Assembly (NCBI RefSeq): GCF_000504205.1
Contig: NZ_AZAJ01000001.1
Span: 2,702,879-2,766,878, forward strand
Direction: 5' to 3'
Origin: Methanolobus tindarius DSM 2278
GTDB taxonomy: Archaea; Halobacteriota; Methanosarcinia; Methanosarcinales; Methanosarcinaceae
Length of the DNA stretch: 64,000 bases
Shown: positions 34,288 through 44,217 of the stretch, piece after piece
How the letters are laid out: each line of letters opens with the position of its first letter
Numbering within the stretch: the first letter of the stretch is position 1
The notes under the pieces: model-generated
What the model saw: only the letters and a program-made list of their open reading frames with translations
Told to the model about the DNA's origin: nothing
Database searches by the model: none
Made by a program: the position numbers and the translations under genes

Positions 34288-35511
34288 TTATCTTCGCATT
34301 CCTCCTCCAGGTCCTCCGGCCATATTTCCGCCGCCCATCATTTCTGCTCGTATCTCATATATTTGGACACCATTTACAATCACAGTTCCTCCATTTATGT
34401 AAGATTCTTTATCTACATCAATTCCGGAATTACATGTGATTGTTATATAACCATCATTAATGGTTACCGAGCCATTTGCATCAATTCCATCAGTATCTCC
34501 GCTGGCCATCTCTATATTAATAGTTCCGCCATTAATGATGATTTCAACATTATAAGCAGTGCTTTTACTGGCAGCGTTAATTCCGTCATCGGTAGCGTAA
34601 ATATCAATATTACCGTCATTAATTACTATATAGGTCGCTTCAATTCCTTCAGAAGCTTTTGTAATTGTGATATTTCCGCCATCTATCTGTATAAATCCGG
34701 CAGCAGTTATTCCGTCATCAGCTGCATAGATCTCAAACGTTCCATCGTAGATGTAGATATTTCCTAAACTATCGTCATCATCATTTTCACAATGGAATGC
34801 ATCTTTTGAAGAAGTAACATCAAATGTTCCATCGTAGATTAAGATTCTATCATTTGCCTCGAATGAATCCAGTTCTGAAGTAACATAATAAGTTCCTCCC
34901 GTTACCTTAAGATCATCTTTACTACTAATTCCGTTTTCAGACGAAACTATTTCTAAAGAGCCGACACCATTGAAAACCAAATCATCCTTTGAAAATATGA
35001 CTGCATCGAGATTTGTCTCGCCGTCACTAACAAAAGACCCTGATGTTTCCATATAATTTACGGTATCCGTAGTAGTAATGAACACTTTGTCTGCTGACTT
35101 GACGTAAATGACTGGCATATCTTCATTAACGATATTTACACCATCTAAGACAATCTGGACTTTGCTTTCATCTTCTACATCTACATATATAGTAACTTCA
35201 GTAGCATCTCCGCTTATTACATAAACACCTTCTTCAGATATTGTAATATCAGTGTCTGACTTCGCTTCTATATATGTTGCATCTTCTAAATCTGCTTCTT
35301 GTTCTAAATCCCTGTCAGTAAATTCTGAACTTGCTACATATATGGAACTATCATCATTACTTTCTTCGGTAATTGTAGAGACAGTACTTCCTTCACCACT
35401 TAAATTGTTATTACTTTCTCCTGTAATTGTGGAGACAATACTTCCTTCTGCACTTAAAAAAATAAGTAATAAGGCTAGTAAGGCTCCTACAATCAAAATG
35501 TACTTTTTCAT
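34288..35511 (-). CDS. secreted Cthe_2159-like carbohydrate-binding beta-helix protein
   Basis: 407 aa with a signal peptide (about 1-22) and a Ser/Thr/Asn-rich start with an imperfect repeat (STVSTITEESN). The body is a run of short strand-turn units with many GG, NGG and DDG turns (ADDGITAAGFIQIDGGNI), ending in a Gly/Met-rich tail. This matches the Cthe_2159 family, a parallel beta-helix that binds acidic polysaccharide such as polygalacturonate. The family is typically encoded with VTC-domain and DUF4956 proteins, exactly the two genes upstream here. Confidence 0.75.
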   Translation of the reverse strand: MKKYILIVGALLALLLIFLSAEGSIVSTITGESNNNLSGEGSTVSTITEESNDDSSIYVASSEFTDRDLEQEADLEDATYIEAKSDTDITISEEGVYVISGDATEVTIYVDVEDESKVQIVLDGVNIVNEDMPVIYVKSADKVFITTTDTVNYMETSGSFVSDGETNLDAVIFSKDDLVFNGVGSLEIVSSENGISSKDDLKVTGGTYYVTSELDSFEANDRILIYDGTFDVTSSKDAFHCENDDDDSLGNIYIYDGTFEIYAADDGITAAGFIQIDGGNITITKASEGIEATYIVINDGNIDIYATDDGINAASKSTAYNVEIIINGGTINIEMASGDTDGIDANGSVTINDGYITITCNSGIDVDKESYINGGTVIVNGVQIYEIRAEMMGGGNMAGGPGGGMRR

Positions 35512-35550
35512 TTTCTTTACCTCATACTATTTTACAGGTCTCTCACAATT

Positions 35551-36246
35551 TCATAGGTCTGTGGTGTTGTAACCGGTTACCAGGAATACTTTCTGGTTTC
35601 CGTTCAGATTTTTTATGGATTGGATAAACTCATGCCTGTTGATTTTTTTCTTGGGTATTACGCTATAGACGAGTTCAGTCACTGTTCCTGAACGGACTGA
35701 ATCTATCCCTATCAGGTCTGCTGATTGTGTGTATTTGACGAATACCTTGTCAAACAGTTCTTCGAAATCAACATCTCTGTCAAGCTGTATTTTCAATATC
35801 TGGCTCATTGCAGGTCTTGCAAACCAGTCAAATTCATACATTATGAAGATAAGACTTCCGATTACTCCGGTTGCGATGATTGCCAGCATGTAGAATCTTG
35901 TACCCATTGCCATACCTATCGCCATAGCGAAGAATATGAAACCAATGTCACGGATTTCTTTCACTGCATTTCTGAAACGTATGATGGACAGTGCACCGAC
36001 AAGTGAGAACGCACGTGCGATGTTTGAGCCCACAATGAGCATGATTACGTCTACTATCAGTCCCATCATGATGAGAGTGTGGACGTAACTCTGGGTGTAA
36101 GATGTTCCTTTATGCGTTCGTTTGTACAGCCATCCGATGCCTGCCAGTAATATGAAACCTAAGACCAGGCCCACAAAAACGTCGGTGGCCGTGAAGGTTC
36201 CACTCAGGTCTTCAAAATCGAATAGACTTTCAATATCTATTGTCAT
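35551..36246 (-). CDS. DUF4956 membrane protein
   Basis: 231 aa with four membrane helices (about 25-41, 56-74, 83-101 as a re-entrant part, 111-135) and the conserved loop ARAFSLVGALSIIRFRNAVK. The C-terminal ~90 residues are cytoplasmic and alpha/beta. DUF4956 proteins of unknown function are found with VTC-domain enzymes and secreted CotH or beta-helix proteins. Two bases separate it from the VTC gene. Confidence 0.85.
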   Translation of the reverse strand: MTIDIESLFDFEDLSGTFTATDVFVGLVLGFILLAGIGWLYKRTHKGTSYTQSYVHTLIMMGLIVDVIMLIVGSNIARAFSLVGALSIIRFRNAVKEIRDIGFIFFAMAIGMAMGTRFYMLAIIATGVIGSLIFIMYEFDWFARPAMSQILKIQLDRDVDFEELFDKVFVKYTQSADLIGIDSVRSGTVTELVYSVIPKKKINRHEFIQSIKNLNGNQKVFLVTGYNTTDL

Positions 36247-36247
36247 T

Positions 36248-36994
36248 TTAGTAAACCTCTATTCTTTGGGGGAATTCGCTTGCTACATCCAGTCCTGTGC
36301 AGTACTTGCTGATTCTGATGAGTCTGTAATTGTTCTGGGCGATCAGTTCTGTAAGCCAGTAAGGAACTCTCTCATTGACTTTTATCTCAAGTATCACCCG
36401 GTCCGGGGATACTATATATCTTCCAAGTTGCTTGGAGGCCAGGTCCAGGTCATTGACTCTGTATCTAATGTTCGAGTCAAAAGTCACCCTCAGACCGTTG
36501 TCAAATTCAGTTCCCGTGTACGCATGTCTGAAATAACTTGTGATTAGTGTTGGCTGGAGATTTCTTTCCTCGATCATTCCGAGGACCTCTTCCATGACAG
36601 GTCTGTCCCTTTCATCATACTCATCAGGAAGACGATGTTCGTCACAGAGTGCCATAGCATCCCTGTAAGGTATCGCAATCCTGCGTTTCTGTATTGTTTT
36701 GTCGTAACGCTGTTTGATCTCGACGAATACTATGGAATCTTCTGTTATGCTCTCTTCAGTTTCGTATATGCGAACCCTGAGTTTTTTTCTAAATTTCAGT
36801 CCGTCAATCTTTTCCCAATAACATTGAAGATCCGGGCTGTCATAGTACAGACTTGAGATTACGTAGTCTCCTGAATTCCAGGCATACTGGTCAGGAAACA
36901 TATACGCCTCGAGCTGCTGTTTGAATTCGCGTGTCTGCTCCATTGTTAGCAGATACTTCAATTCAAACCGATTGAACTTTCGTATTGGTTCCAT
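36248..36994 (-). CDS. VTC domain protein (polyphosphate polymerase-like)
   Basis: 248 aa from the ATG preceded by AAGGAGG. Features of the VTC/CYTH tunnel fold are RFELKYLLT near the start, SLYYDSPDLQCYWEK, the basic strands KFRKKLRVRIYE and VFVEIKQRYDKTIQKRR, and the late VILEIKVNE. In yeast the domain makes polyphosphate from ATP at a membrane; in prokaryotes the product is unknown. Co-location with a membrane protein and a secreted polysaccharide-binding protein suggests work at the cell surface. Confidence 0.85.
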   Translation of the reverse strand: MEPIRKFNRFELKYLLTMEQTREFKQQLEAYMFPDQYAWNSGDYVISSLYYDSPDLQCYWEKIDGLKFRKKLRVRIYETEESITEDSIVFVEIKQRYDKTIQKRRIAIPYRDAMALCDEHRLPDEYDERDRPVMEEVLGMIEERNLQPTLITSYFRHAYTGTEFDNGLRVTFDSNIRYRVNDLDLASKQLGRYIVSPDRVILEIKVNERVPYWLTELIAQNNYRLIRISKYCTGLDVASEFPQRIEVY

Positions 36995-37524
36995 TGCAAT
37001 CCTCCTTGTGATTTTGACCGTCTTCAATAATCTCCTGATTTTTTCAAGATGATTTTTTGTGGTAGACGATATGAATTTGTGATTGTAAGAAAGATCACAT
37101 GTTATCTGGTGTACGATATGTATGGTGGTACATTGTTGTTTGGTGATGATGGTGGTTGGTGTTACGCTAACATGCGATCTTACAATTCGAGAATTCTCAA
37201 ATGCAAATATAAAGATACTTATAATAAAAAAGATGGAATAAAGCTTTAATTTATGATTAAAAGAGAATAAAGGTTTGAAATATGAATAAAGCTATAATGG
37301 CTGATATTTAGTTGATTAAATGTGTTATAAAGTTTTATTTTACATTATAATCCCATAAATTAAATTTTGTAGTCTGTTTAAAAACCATAATTAATTATGA
37401 TACATTATAGATAATTCCGTATGGACTGCAATATTCAGATTAAATTGAAAGTAGTTTTGACAGAGTCAAATATATCATATTTTGATATCGACAATGATTT
37501 ATTCCAGCATTCAGAATCTTAATT
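36995..37524. promoter_or_regulatory. 530-bp intergenic region with a long inverted repeat
   Basis: Arms ATTGTAAGAAAGATCACATG (37082-37101) and CATGCGATCTTACAAT (37171-37186) pair imperfectly around a 70-base G/T-rich loop. A 66-codon frame across the loop (37049) has no ribosome binding site and is not accepted. The rest is very AT-rich and holds the promoter of the VTC operon. Confidence 0.4.
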
Positions 37525-37731
37525 ATGGGCTCAGAAGACAGCTATTTTCGGGAATGTATAAACTGTGGGTATCAGCGTGGTTTCCATGTATATTTTAAGG
37601 AAATAAAAGATGGGAAAGCAAGACTTGGACTGATATGCCCAAGTTGCGGGCAGAGTTATGACATCGGGTGGCTTACAGCCGATATTGGTGAGTTTGAGCC
37701 GAAAAAAGAAAAAGTATATGAAGACCATTAG
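37525..37731 (+). CDS. small zinc-ribbon protein
   Basis: 68 aa with CINCGY and CPSCGQ about 27 residues apart, one zinc ribbon. Not recognised further. Stop overlaps the convergent gene by four bases. Confidence 0.65.
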   Translation: MGSEDSYFRECINCGYQRGFHVYFKEIKDGKARLGLICPSCGQSYDIGWLTADIGEFEPKKEKVYEDH

Positions 37732-38741
37732 GTCTTTTTCATATTCTCCATTTCTCTCTTTATCTTAGATGCATTCTCACTGTGTTTTTTATTAAGTTTT
37801 TCAAACTCTTCCTGACTGAGTTTATTATTTTTCCTGTCCTTCTTTATTTGTGAAAGTACAGTCATTTCTGCATCATAGAGGTCTTGCAGTTCATTAATGT
37901 CCTTTGAATTTTGTGGGGCATATTTTCTTGTATAATAAAATGCGGCTGGTGCTACAATTATAATCACGATCAGAATTGGTATTGTCAGATTAGTATCTGA
38001 GGCTGCAGTGTTTTGTACAGGTTCCTTTTCTTCCCGAAAAATTGTAAATTCATTGAATTCCGGTGTGCTCCAGGTGTATGTACTATAATTCGCTTCCATT
38101 ACAGTATCATCTGCTATGAGCAAAACTCCATTCTCAGAACTAAGACTGATACCTGTGTTTTCATCATGGTATACTGTAAGAATGAGCCTGGATATTGGCT
38201 GCTCAAGTTCTCCATTTTTGTAAATGACCTTCCGGAGAACTTCATCTCCGGTATCAGGTAATACATATCTTATGCCGTAAAGGAGTGGCATTTCGCTGGA
38301 AGCTTCATTATCATCTGAATAAAAATACAGGTAATTATCATCCCTTGTAAAATTAACAGGTACAGCAGAACTAGTACTACTCATATCCACAACCTGGAAT
38401 TGCATAATTTCAGCATTTTCAGGTAGCCAGAGTTTTATTTCAGTTTGATTAAAATCCTCATCTTCAATTGAATCTATAAGATACACCATTGATTCACTAA
38501 CGACAATGTATCCGGTGTTCAGAAGACTTACTTCTATCAGGTGACTGTATTCGGAAACATTTCCCTGTTCAGTCATCATAGATTCAGTAGCTAATGTCTC
38601 ATTACCAGAAGTAAGTGCAATGGCAGATGTGGTCATTGACATTATGAAAAGTACCAGTGCAAGACAAACTAAGAATGATGGTTTGACTTTACCTGGAAAT
38701 GACCTGATATAAAAGAAATAGGAAGATGAGTTTTGTTTCAT
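37728..38741 (-). CDS. membrane-anchored extracellular protein
   Basis: 337 aa from the ATG that follows CAGGAGAT. A signal peptide (about 20-45) is followed by an extracellular beta-rich domain of ~190 residues (YLYFYSDDNEASSEMPLLYG), one membrane helix (about 255-275, LTIPILIVIIIVAPAAFYYT) and a short cytoplasmic coiled coil rich in Lys and Glu. Similar proteins occur in methanogens without known function. A longer frame up to 38852 lacks a ribosome binding site. Confidence 0.65.
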   Translation of the reverse strand: MKQNSSSYFFYIRSFPGKVKPSFLVCLALVLFIMSMTTSAIALTSGNETLATESMMTEQGNVSEYSHLIEVSLLNTGYIVVSESMVYLIDSIEDEDFNQTEIKLWLPENAEIMQFQVVDMSSTSSAVPVNFTRDDNYLYFYSDDNEASSEMPLLYGIRYVLPDTGDEVLRKVIYKNGELEQPISRLILTVYHDENTGISLSSENGVLLIADDTVMEANYSTYTWSTPEFNEFTIFREEKEPVQNTAASDTNLTIPILIVIIIVAPAAFYYTRKYAPQNSKDINELQDLYDAEMTVLSQIKKDRKNNKLSQEEFEKLNKKHSENASKIKREMENMKKT

Positions 38742-38983
38742 AGTATCTCCTGAGTAATTGAATAAGGAATAATAAAAATCATTATATTTCTCTATTCCTG
38801 TCATTATCATCTGATTCTTTGCAACAATATTGCCGGCAGTTGTCACTTGCATATAAATGTTATGTTGTAATAATTACTTCATTTATTTTATAATTTCAAT
38901 GCTACGGCTATTACCAATAATTCTTCATAAATAATAATTCACATTAAAAAACATTATATATAGGAACTTAAATGTAAGGTGTC

Positions 38984-41353
38984 ATGGATTCGTTTACAGC
39001 AATTACTATAGCGGTTTTTTTGCCATTTATTTTGGCCGGTATATTGCCTGCCGTTGAAAAACTTCTAAAGGAAAAAGTAGGATGGTACGCTTCCGCCACT
39101 GCATTGCTGAGTTTACTGTTGATTGCTCAGGTTGCACCGGAAATTATACACGGGGAGACTATTCAGGGAACTATCGAATGGCTTCCTTCAATGGGAGTTA
39201 ATCTCTCTTTCTATGCCGATGGTCTGAGTGTCATGTTCGGTTTCATCGTATCTGGCATTGGTGTTATTATCATGTCATACTCCAATGGGTACATGTCAAA
39301 GAAAGAAGATCTTCCAAGATATTATCAGCAGCTCCTTTTCTTCATGGGATCAATGCTCGGTATGGTGTTCTCTGCTAATACTATTCAACTTTTCATATTC
39401 TGGGAACTTACCAGCATAACTTCATTCATGCTTATCGGTTACTGGCGTAACAGGCCAATGTCTGTGTACGGAGCAACCAAATCAATGCTTATCACCGCTT
39501 CAGGCGGTTTATTCATGCTTGCAGGATTCTTGGTGTTACACGCTATCACCGGAACATTTGACATTCCCACAATATTACATAATGAATCCATAAGGGAAGC
39601 CCTGCAAAGTCATAATCTTTTCATTTATGCACTTATTCTCATATTCATCGGTGCTGCTTCAAAGTCAGCACAGGGTCCGTTTTACATATGGCTCCCAAAT
39701 GCAATGGAAGCACCAACTCCGGTCAGTGCATTCCTGCACTCAGCCACAATGGTAAAGGCCGGTATTTATCTCGTAGCAAGGATACACCCGATGTTCTCAG
39801 GTACGGAAGCCTGGTTCATCCTGGTAAGTGGTGTAGGAATATTCACAATGCTTCTTGCAGGTTTCCTTGCATTCAGGCAGACTGACATCAAAGGAATTCT
39901 GGCATATTCAACAATCAGTCAGCTTGCTTATCTTATGACAATGTACGGCTACACAACACACGAGGAACCAGGAATTGGTGTGGCTGCTGCAACATTCCAT
40001 CTTCTCAACCACGCAACATTCAAGGCATGTCTTTTCCTTGTGGCAGGTATAGTAGCACATGAAACGGCGACAAGGGATATTACGAAAATGGGTGGTTTGC
40101 GTAAGGAAATGCCAATAACATTCATAGTGGCGACAATCGGAGCATTATCCATGGCGGGTATTCCACCTCTTAACGGTTTCCTGAGTAAGGAAATGTTCTA
40201 CGAGGCATCCGTTGAAATGGGTCATCTCCTTGGCGGACCATACACAGTACTCATCCCGGCACTTGCGGTACTTGGTGGTGTATTTACATTCGCTTATTCC
40301 ATCAAACTCATAGACGGTATCTTCCTTGGTAAAAGACCAGCAAAGGGGCTGCCTGAACACATACATGATCCTTCAATGATAATGCTTGCACCGGCAATTT
40401 TCCTTGCAGGCCTTATAATACTGTTCGGACTTGTACCTTCAATTCCGGTACACAATTTCATTGAACCTACAGTTTCAGGAATTACTCTTGAGGAAGCTCA
40501 CCTTCATGTAAAGCTCTGGCATGGCTTCACTACATCATTGATGATGACCATAGCAACATTCATTCTGGGTATCCTTATCTACACTCAGTATGACAGGATC
40601 GCAGAATGGCAGAACAGGTTCAATGCAAGGTTCCCATGGGTAAGTGTCAATTATTACTATGATGGTGCAGTGAACAATGCAAAAAGTGTTACATCCAAAT
40701 TCTCAAACAGGATGCAGCCTGGTCCGATAAAGACCTATGTTCTGGCACTTCTGCTTTTGACACTTGCAATGTTTGCAATTCCTGCAATTATGCTTGCAAC
40801 AAGTCTTGTACCGCAGAACCTTAATTTCGATGTCCCGCTTTACGAAGCTCTGATATTCCTGTTCATGATAGTTGCAGCTCTTGGAGCAGCATTACTTCCA
40901 AGATACATACCTGCCATAATATCGCTTTCAGGTCTTGGCTATCTGGTTGCTTTATTGTTCATATACCTGCAGGCACCTGACCTGGCTCTAACACAGGTTC
41001 TTGTAGAAACCCTTTCAACTATTATCTTCCTGCTGGCAATTGTAAAGATTCCGCAGAAATTCAAGGAACATATCCCTTCGACAACACTTGCACGGGATCT
41101 TGTAATATCTGTGGCTGTATCAGCAATGATCTTCATTATGCTGATTAATGCAACACAGGGAATAGTTGCACCATTTGAGTCTCTCTCCTATTATTTCATA
41201 GAGAAGAGTCTTACACTTGCAGGCGGTCACAACATTGTGAACGTTATTATCGTGGACTTCAGAGGATACGATACTCTTGGTGAAATCTCTGTGCTCTGTC
41301 TTGCAGCACTTGGTGTTTATAATCTTATACACAGCAGGGGTGAGGACGAATGA
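38984..41353 (+). CDS. mrpA: Mrp antiporter subunit A
   Basis: 789 aa with about 20 membrane helices. The first ~500 residues are the NuoL-like proton-channel core: the Glu in FIFWELTSITSFMLIGYW, the Lys in FIGAASKSAQGPFYIWLPNA, and HSATMVKAGIYL and STISQLAYL; the last part is the MrpA-specific C-terminal domain containing the MrpB-like four-helix segment (QAPDLALTQVLVETLST). It is the large subunit of a seven-subunit sodium/proton antiporter in the cytoplasmic membrane. In methylotrophic and aceticlastic Methanosarcinales, Mrp balances the Na+ and H+ gradients made during methanogenesis for ATP synthase. Confidence 0.95.
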   Translation: MDSFTAITIAVFLPFILAGILPAVEKLLKEKVGWYASATALLSLLLIAQVAPEIIHGETIQGTIEWLPSMGVNLSFYADGLSVMFGFIVSGIGVIIMSYSNGYMSKKEDLPRYYQQLLFFMGSMLGMVFSANTIQLFIFWELTSITSFMLIGYWRNRPMSVYGATKSMLITASGGLFMLAGFLVLHAITGTFDIPTILHNESIREALQSHNLFIYALILIFIGAASKSAQGPFYIWLPNAMEAPTPVSAFLHSATMVKAGIYLVARIHPMFSGTEAWFILVSGVGIFTMLLAGFLAFRQTDIKGILAYSTISQLAYLMTMYGYTTHEEPGIGVAAATFHLLNHATFKACLFLVAGIVAHETATRDITKMGGLRKEMPITFIVATIGALSMAGIPPLNGFLSKEMFYEASVEMGHLLGGPYTVLIPALAVLGGVFTFAYSIKLIDGIFLGKRPAKGLPEHIHDPSMIMLAPAIFLAGLIILFGLVPSIPVHNFIEPTVSGITLEEAHLHVKLWHGFTTSLMMTIATFILGILIYTQYDRIAEWQNRFNARFPWVSVNYYYDGAVNNAKSVTSKFSNRMQPGPIKTYVLALLLLTLAMFAIPAIMLATSLVPQNLNFDVPLYEALIFLFMIVAALGAALLPRYIPAIISLSGLGYLVALLFIYLQAPDLALTQVLVETLSTIIFLLAIVKIPQKFKEHIPSTTLARDLVISVAVSAMIFIMLINATQGIVAPFESLSYYFIEKSLTLAGGHNIVNVIIVDFRGYDTLGEISVLCLAALGVYNLIHSRGEDE

Positions 41354-41766
41354 CAACCCTGATTACAAAAACAATAACAAAGATATGCTTACCTTTGGTT
41401 ATCCTCTTCTCGATATCCCTCTTACTTGCGGGACACAACAATCCAGGGGGAGGATTCATTGGCGGTGTCATGTTCGCTTCAGTTATTGCACTGACTTACG
41501 TGGCATTCGGTCTTAAATACATAAAATCATTCTTTAACCCGGACTGGGGTAACTGGTTTGGATTTGGCTTATTGCTGGCTGCACTTACAGCTTTCTCAGC
41601 AATTGCCTTTTCACACAACTTCTTCAGGAGTGCTGTGGAATTTGTCCACCTGCCATTCTTCGGAGAAATCGAACTGGTATCAGCCGGCCTTTTTGATATA
41701 GGAGTTTATTTCGTGGTAATCGGTGGATTGCTTTCCATCTTCAAAAACGTAGGTGATGACGAATGA
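41350..41766 (+). CDS. mrpB: Mrp antiporter subunit B
   Basis: 138 aa, four helices, with the MrpB signature HNNPGGGFIGGVMFAS. Overlaps mrpA and mrpC by four bases each (ATGA). Required for assembly of the antiporter. Confidence 0.94.
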   Translation: MTTLITKTITKICLPLVILFSISLLLAGHNNPGGGFIGGVMFASVIALTYVAFGLKYIKSFFNPDWGNWFGFGLLLAALTAFSAIAFSHNFFRSAVEFVHLPFFGEIELVSAGLFDIGVYFVVIGGLLSIFKNVGDDE

Positions 41767-42191
41767 ACAATACATTGCTCTCTCTTACAATAGCAATTCT
41801 GTTCGGTATCGGTACTTTCCTTATACTGCGCCGTGATATTGTAAGGGTTATTATCGGACTTGGTGTTCTATCACATGCAGTTAACCTTCTGATAGTTTCA
41901 GCAGGAGTTTTCTCCGGAACAAAAGTGCCAATAATTACAGATGATGGTGGACATGGTGCAACAGAAGCAACAGGAACTATCTTTACAGATTCTCTTTCAC
42001 AGGGAATACTTGCACCTATTATAGAAGCAGGTCATCACGTAGATTATGTTGACCCTCTGGTACAGGCTCTTGTACTCACAGCCATTGTTATCAGTCTGGC
42101 TACAACAGCATTCATCCTGATCCTTGCATACCGCATTTACGAGGAATATGGAACAACTGACATTAAGGAACTCAGGAGGCTCTGGGGATGA
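41763..42191 (+). CDS. mrpC: Mrp antiporter subunit C
   Basis: 142 aa, NuoK-like, three helices with the LVLTAIVISLATTAFILIL end typical of MrpC. A hydrophilic Gly/Thr/His loop (about 60-85) is longer than in NuoK, as is usual for MrpC. Four-base overlaps with both neighbours. Confidence 0.94.
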   Translation: MNNTLLSLTIAILFGIGTFLILRRDIVRVIIGLGVLSHAVNLLIVSAGVFSGTKVPIITDDGGHGATEATGTIFTDSLSQGILAPIIEAGHHVDYVDPLVQALVLTAIVISLATTAFILILAYRIYEEYGTTDIKELRRLWG

Positions 42192-43726
42192 ACCTGTCAA
42201 CTCATATTCCTATCATACTGATAGCTACTCCTATTCTTGTAGCTGCTCTTATGATACTTCTCAGAAAGCAGCCTGGCATACAGAAAGCAATAAGTGTTGC
42301 TGTTTCATTTGCAATGCTGATTCTTAGTGTAATTCTGCTCTCTCAGGTATGGTCTGGTGGAATTCAGGCTTATGAGGTAGGAGAATGGGGAAAATACGGA
42401 ATCATACTGGTAGCTGACCTTCTAAGTTCAGGAATGGTCGTGCTCACATCATTCGTATCATTCCTTGCGCTGATATACTCACTTGATTACATTGAGAAAA
42501 AGTCACTGAGTGCATCATATTATCCGCTTTTCAGTTTGCTTGTGGCAGGACTGAACGGTTCATTTCTTACAGGTGATATCTTTAACCTTTTCGTATTCTT
42601 TGAGATACTACTACTCTCATCATGCGGACTTGTAATAGCAAATGAGCAGGGTGGCGTGACAAAGAGTTCCGATAAAATGGAAGCTACTTTCAAGTACCTC
42701 GTGCTCAATATGGTAAGTTCGATTGTGATGCTCATTGCAGTATCTTCACTTTACGCAACAACGGGAACACTGAACATGGCTGATATTTCAGTCAAACTCA
42801 GTGCAATGAGTGCGGCAGGAACGCTTCCATGGCATGTTTTTGCCATTGCTCTGATGTTTGTTGTGGTTTTTGGTAATAAAGCTGCAATATTCCCGCTTCA
42901 CTACTGGCTTCCGGATGTTCACCCTACAGCACCATCACCAATAAGCGCAATGCTTAGTGGTGTGCTTATCAAGGTGGGAGCATACGGAATGCTCAGGGTA
43001 TTCTTCCTTATATTCATTGATACTCTTGATATTTTCAAGCCTGTCATCATGTATCTTGCGCTGGCAACCATTGTTGTCGGAGCAATTTCAGCAGTGGCAC
43101 AGACAGATGTAAAACGCCTGCTTGCATACTCAAGTGTAAGCCAGATAGGATATGTTTTCCTTGGTATCAGTTTTGGAAGCATTTACGGAATAACGGCAGC
43201 ACTTGTCTATCTTGTAAACCATGCAATAGCAAAGTCAATGTTGTTCCTTACCTCAGGTGGAATTATTCATCACGCAGGGACCAGAGATATGAGAAAAATG
43301 GGCGGCATGGTCGATAGTGCACCGCTAATGTCACTTATGTTCCTGGTAGGGGCAATGTCAATTGCAGGAATGCCACCACTTGGAGGTTTCATTGCCAAGC
43401 TCAGTCTTTTTGATGCAGGTATTGGTGAACAGTACTATTTTGCAATAGGTATTGCACTTTTCTTTGCAATATTCACTCTCTTCTATATGTTCAGGGCAAT
43501 GTTACTAATGTTCTGGGGAGAGAAAAGAGATGTTGAAAAGTATGGGGAATATTCTCATCATGGAACATCATTTCTGATGGCACTTCCAATAGTTGTGTTA
43601 GCACTGACTGTCGTAGCATTCGGAGTATATGCAGAACCATTGATAGCACTTGCAAACGCAACAGCCCATCAGATACTTGATCCGCAACCGTATATTGATG
43701 CTGTAATGACGAGGGTGGTAAGATGA
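42188..43726 (+). CDS. mrpD: Mrp antiporter subunit D
   Basis: 512 aa, NuoN/M-like channel subunit with about 14 helices. The key Glu is in FNLFVFFEILLLSSCGLV, and the Lys residues lie in VFGNKAAIFPLHYWLPDVHP and SGVLIKVGAYGML. Pairs with MrpA to form the ion path. ATGA overlaps on both sides. Confidence 0.95.
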   Translation: MNLSTHIPIILIATPILVAALMILLRKQPGIQKAISVAVSFAMLILSVILLSQVWSGGIQAYEVGEWGKYGIILVADLLSSGMVVLTSFVSFLALIYSLDYIEKKSLSASYYPLFSLLVAGLNGSFLTGDIFNLFVFFEILLLSSCGLVIANEQGGVTKSSDKMEATFKYLVLNMVSSIVMLIAVSSLYATTGTLNMADISVKLSAMSAAGTLPWHVFAIALMFVVVFGNKAAIFPLHYWLPDVHPTAPSPISAMLSGVLIKVGAYGMLRVFFLIFIDTLDIFKPVIMYLALATIVVGAISAVAQTDVKRLLAYSSVSQIGYVFLGISFGSIYGITAALVYLVNHAIAKSMLFLTSGGIIHHAGTRDMRKMGGMVDSAPLMSLMFLVGAMSIAGMPPLGGFIAKLSLFDAGIGEQYYFAIGIALFFAIFTLFYMFRAMLLMFWGEKRDVEKYGEYSHHGTSFLMALPIVVLALTVVAFGVYAEPLIALANATAHQILDPQPYIDAVMTRVVR

Positions 43727-44217
43727 AAAGATATATTGCTTACTCAGCTATACTTGCTCTTGTATGGTGTTTTGTCCACGGTACTGTAAGTGTTAACAAC
43801 TTCATACTGGGACTTATTATTGCGCCATTCATTATCAGGCCGTTCAAGGTCTTGTTCCCATTTGATCAGGAATTCTCTTTCGGTAACGCAATAAAAAAGA
43901 TACCTGCCCAGATAAAGTTCCTTTATGTGCTTATGGTGGAGATCATAAAGGCGAATATCATGGTTGCAAAGATAGTACTTCAGCCAAAGATTAATATTAA
44001 ACCGGGTATCATCGCAGTACCAATTGATTCAAAGACAGACATTGGTATCACTGCCATTGCAAATACCATTACTCTTACACCTGGTACACTGACAATTGAT
44101 GTCTCAGAGGATAAATCCATTCTTTATGTACATGCTATAGATGCAACTGATCCGGAAGGGGTAGCTAAGTCCATAAGTGAGGACCTTGAAAAATATACAA
44201 TGGAGGCATTCGAATGA
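43723..44217 (+). CDS. mrpE: Mrp antiporter subunit E
   Basis: 164 aa. N-terminal helices and the soluble C-terminal domain with TLTPGTLTIDVSEDKSILYV identify MrpE. The KIVLQPKINIKPGI segment is typical. Four-base overlaps. Confidence 0.94.
   Translation: MKRYIAYSAILALVWCFVHGTVSVNNFILGLIIAPFIIRPFKVLFPFDQEFSFGNAIKKIPAQIKFLYVLMVEIIKANIMVAKIVLQPKINIKPGIIAVPIDSKTDIGITAIANTITLTPGTLTIDVSEDKSILYVHAIDATDPEGVAKSISEDLEKYTMEAFE

Noticed and set aside
34215-34439. Short frame after the insertion sequence as the lost caspase C-terminus
   Set aside because: No Cys-containing active-site motif, and the frame overlaps a terminator and the opposite gene.
37049-37249. 66-codon frame between the VTC operon and a zinc-ribbon gene
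   Set aside because: No ribosome binding site, odd composition (Gly, Tyr, Cys, Lys), and it spans a long inverted repeat; probably chance.
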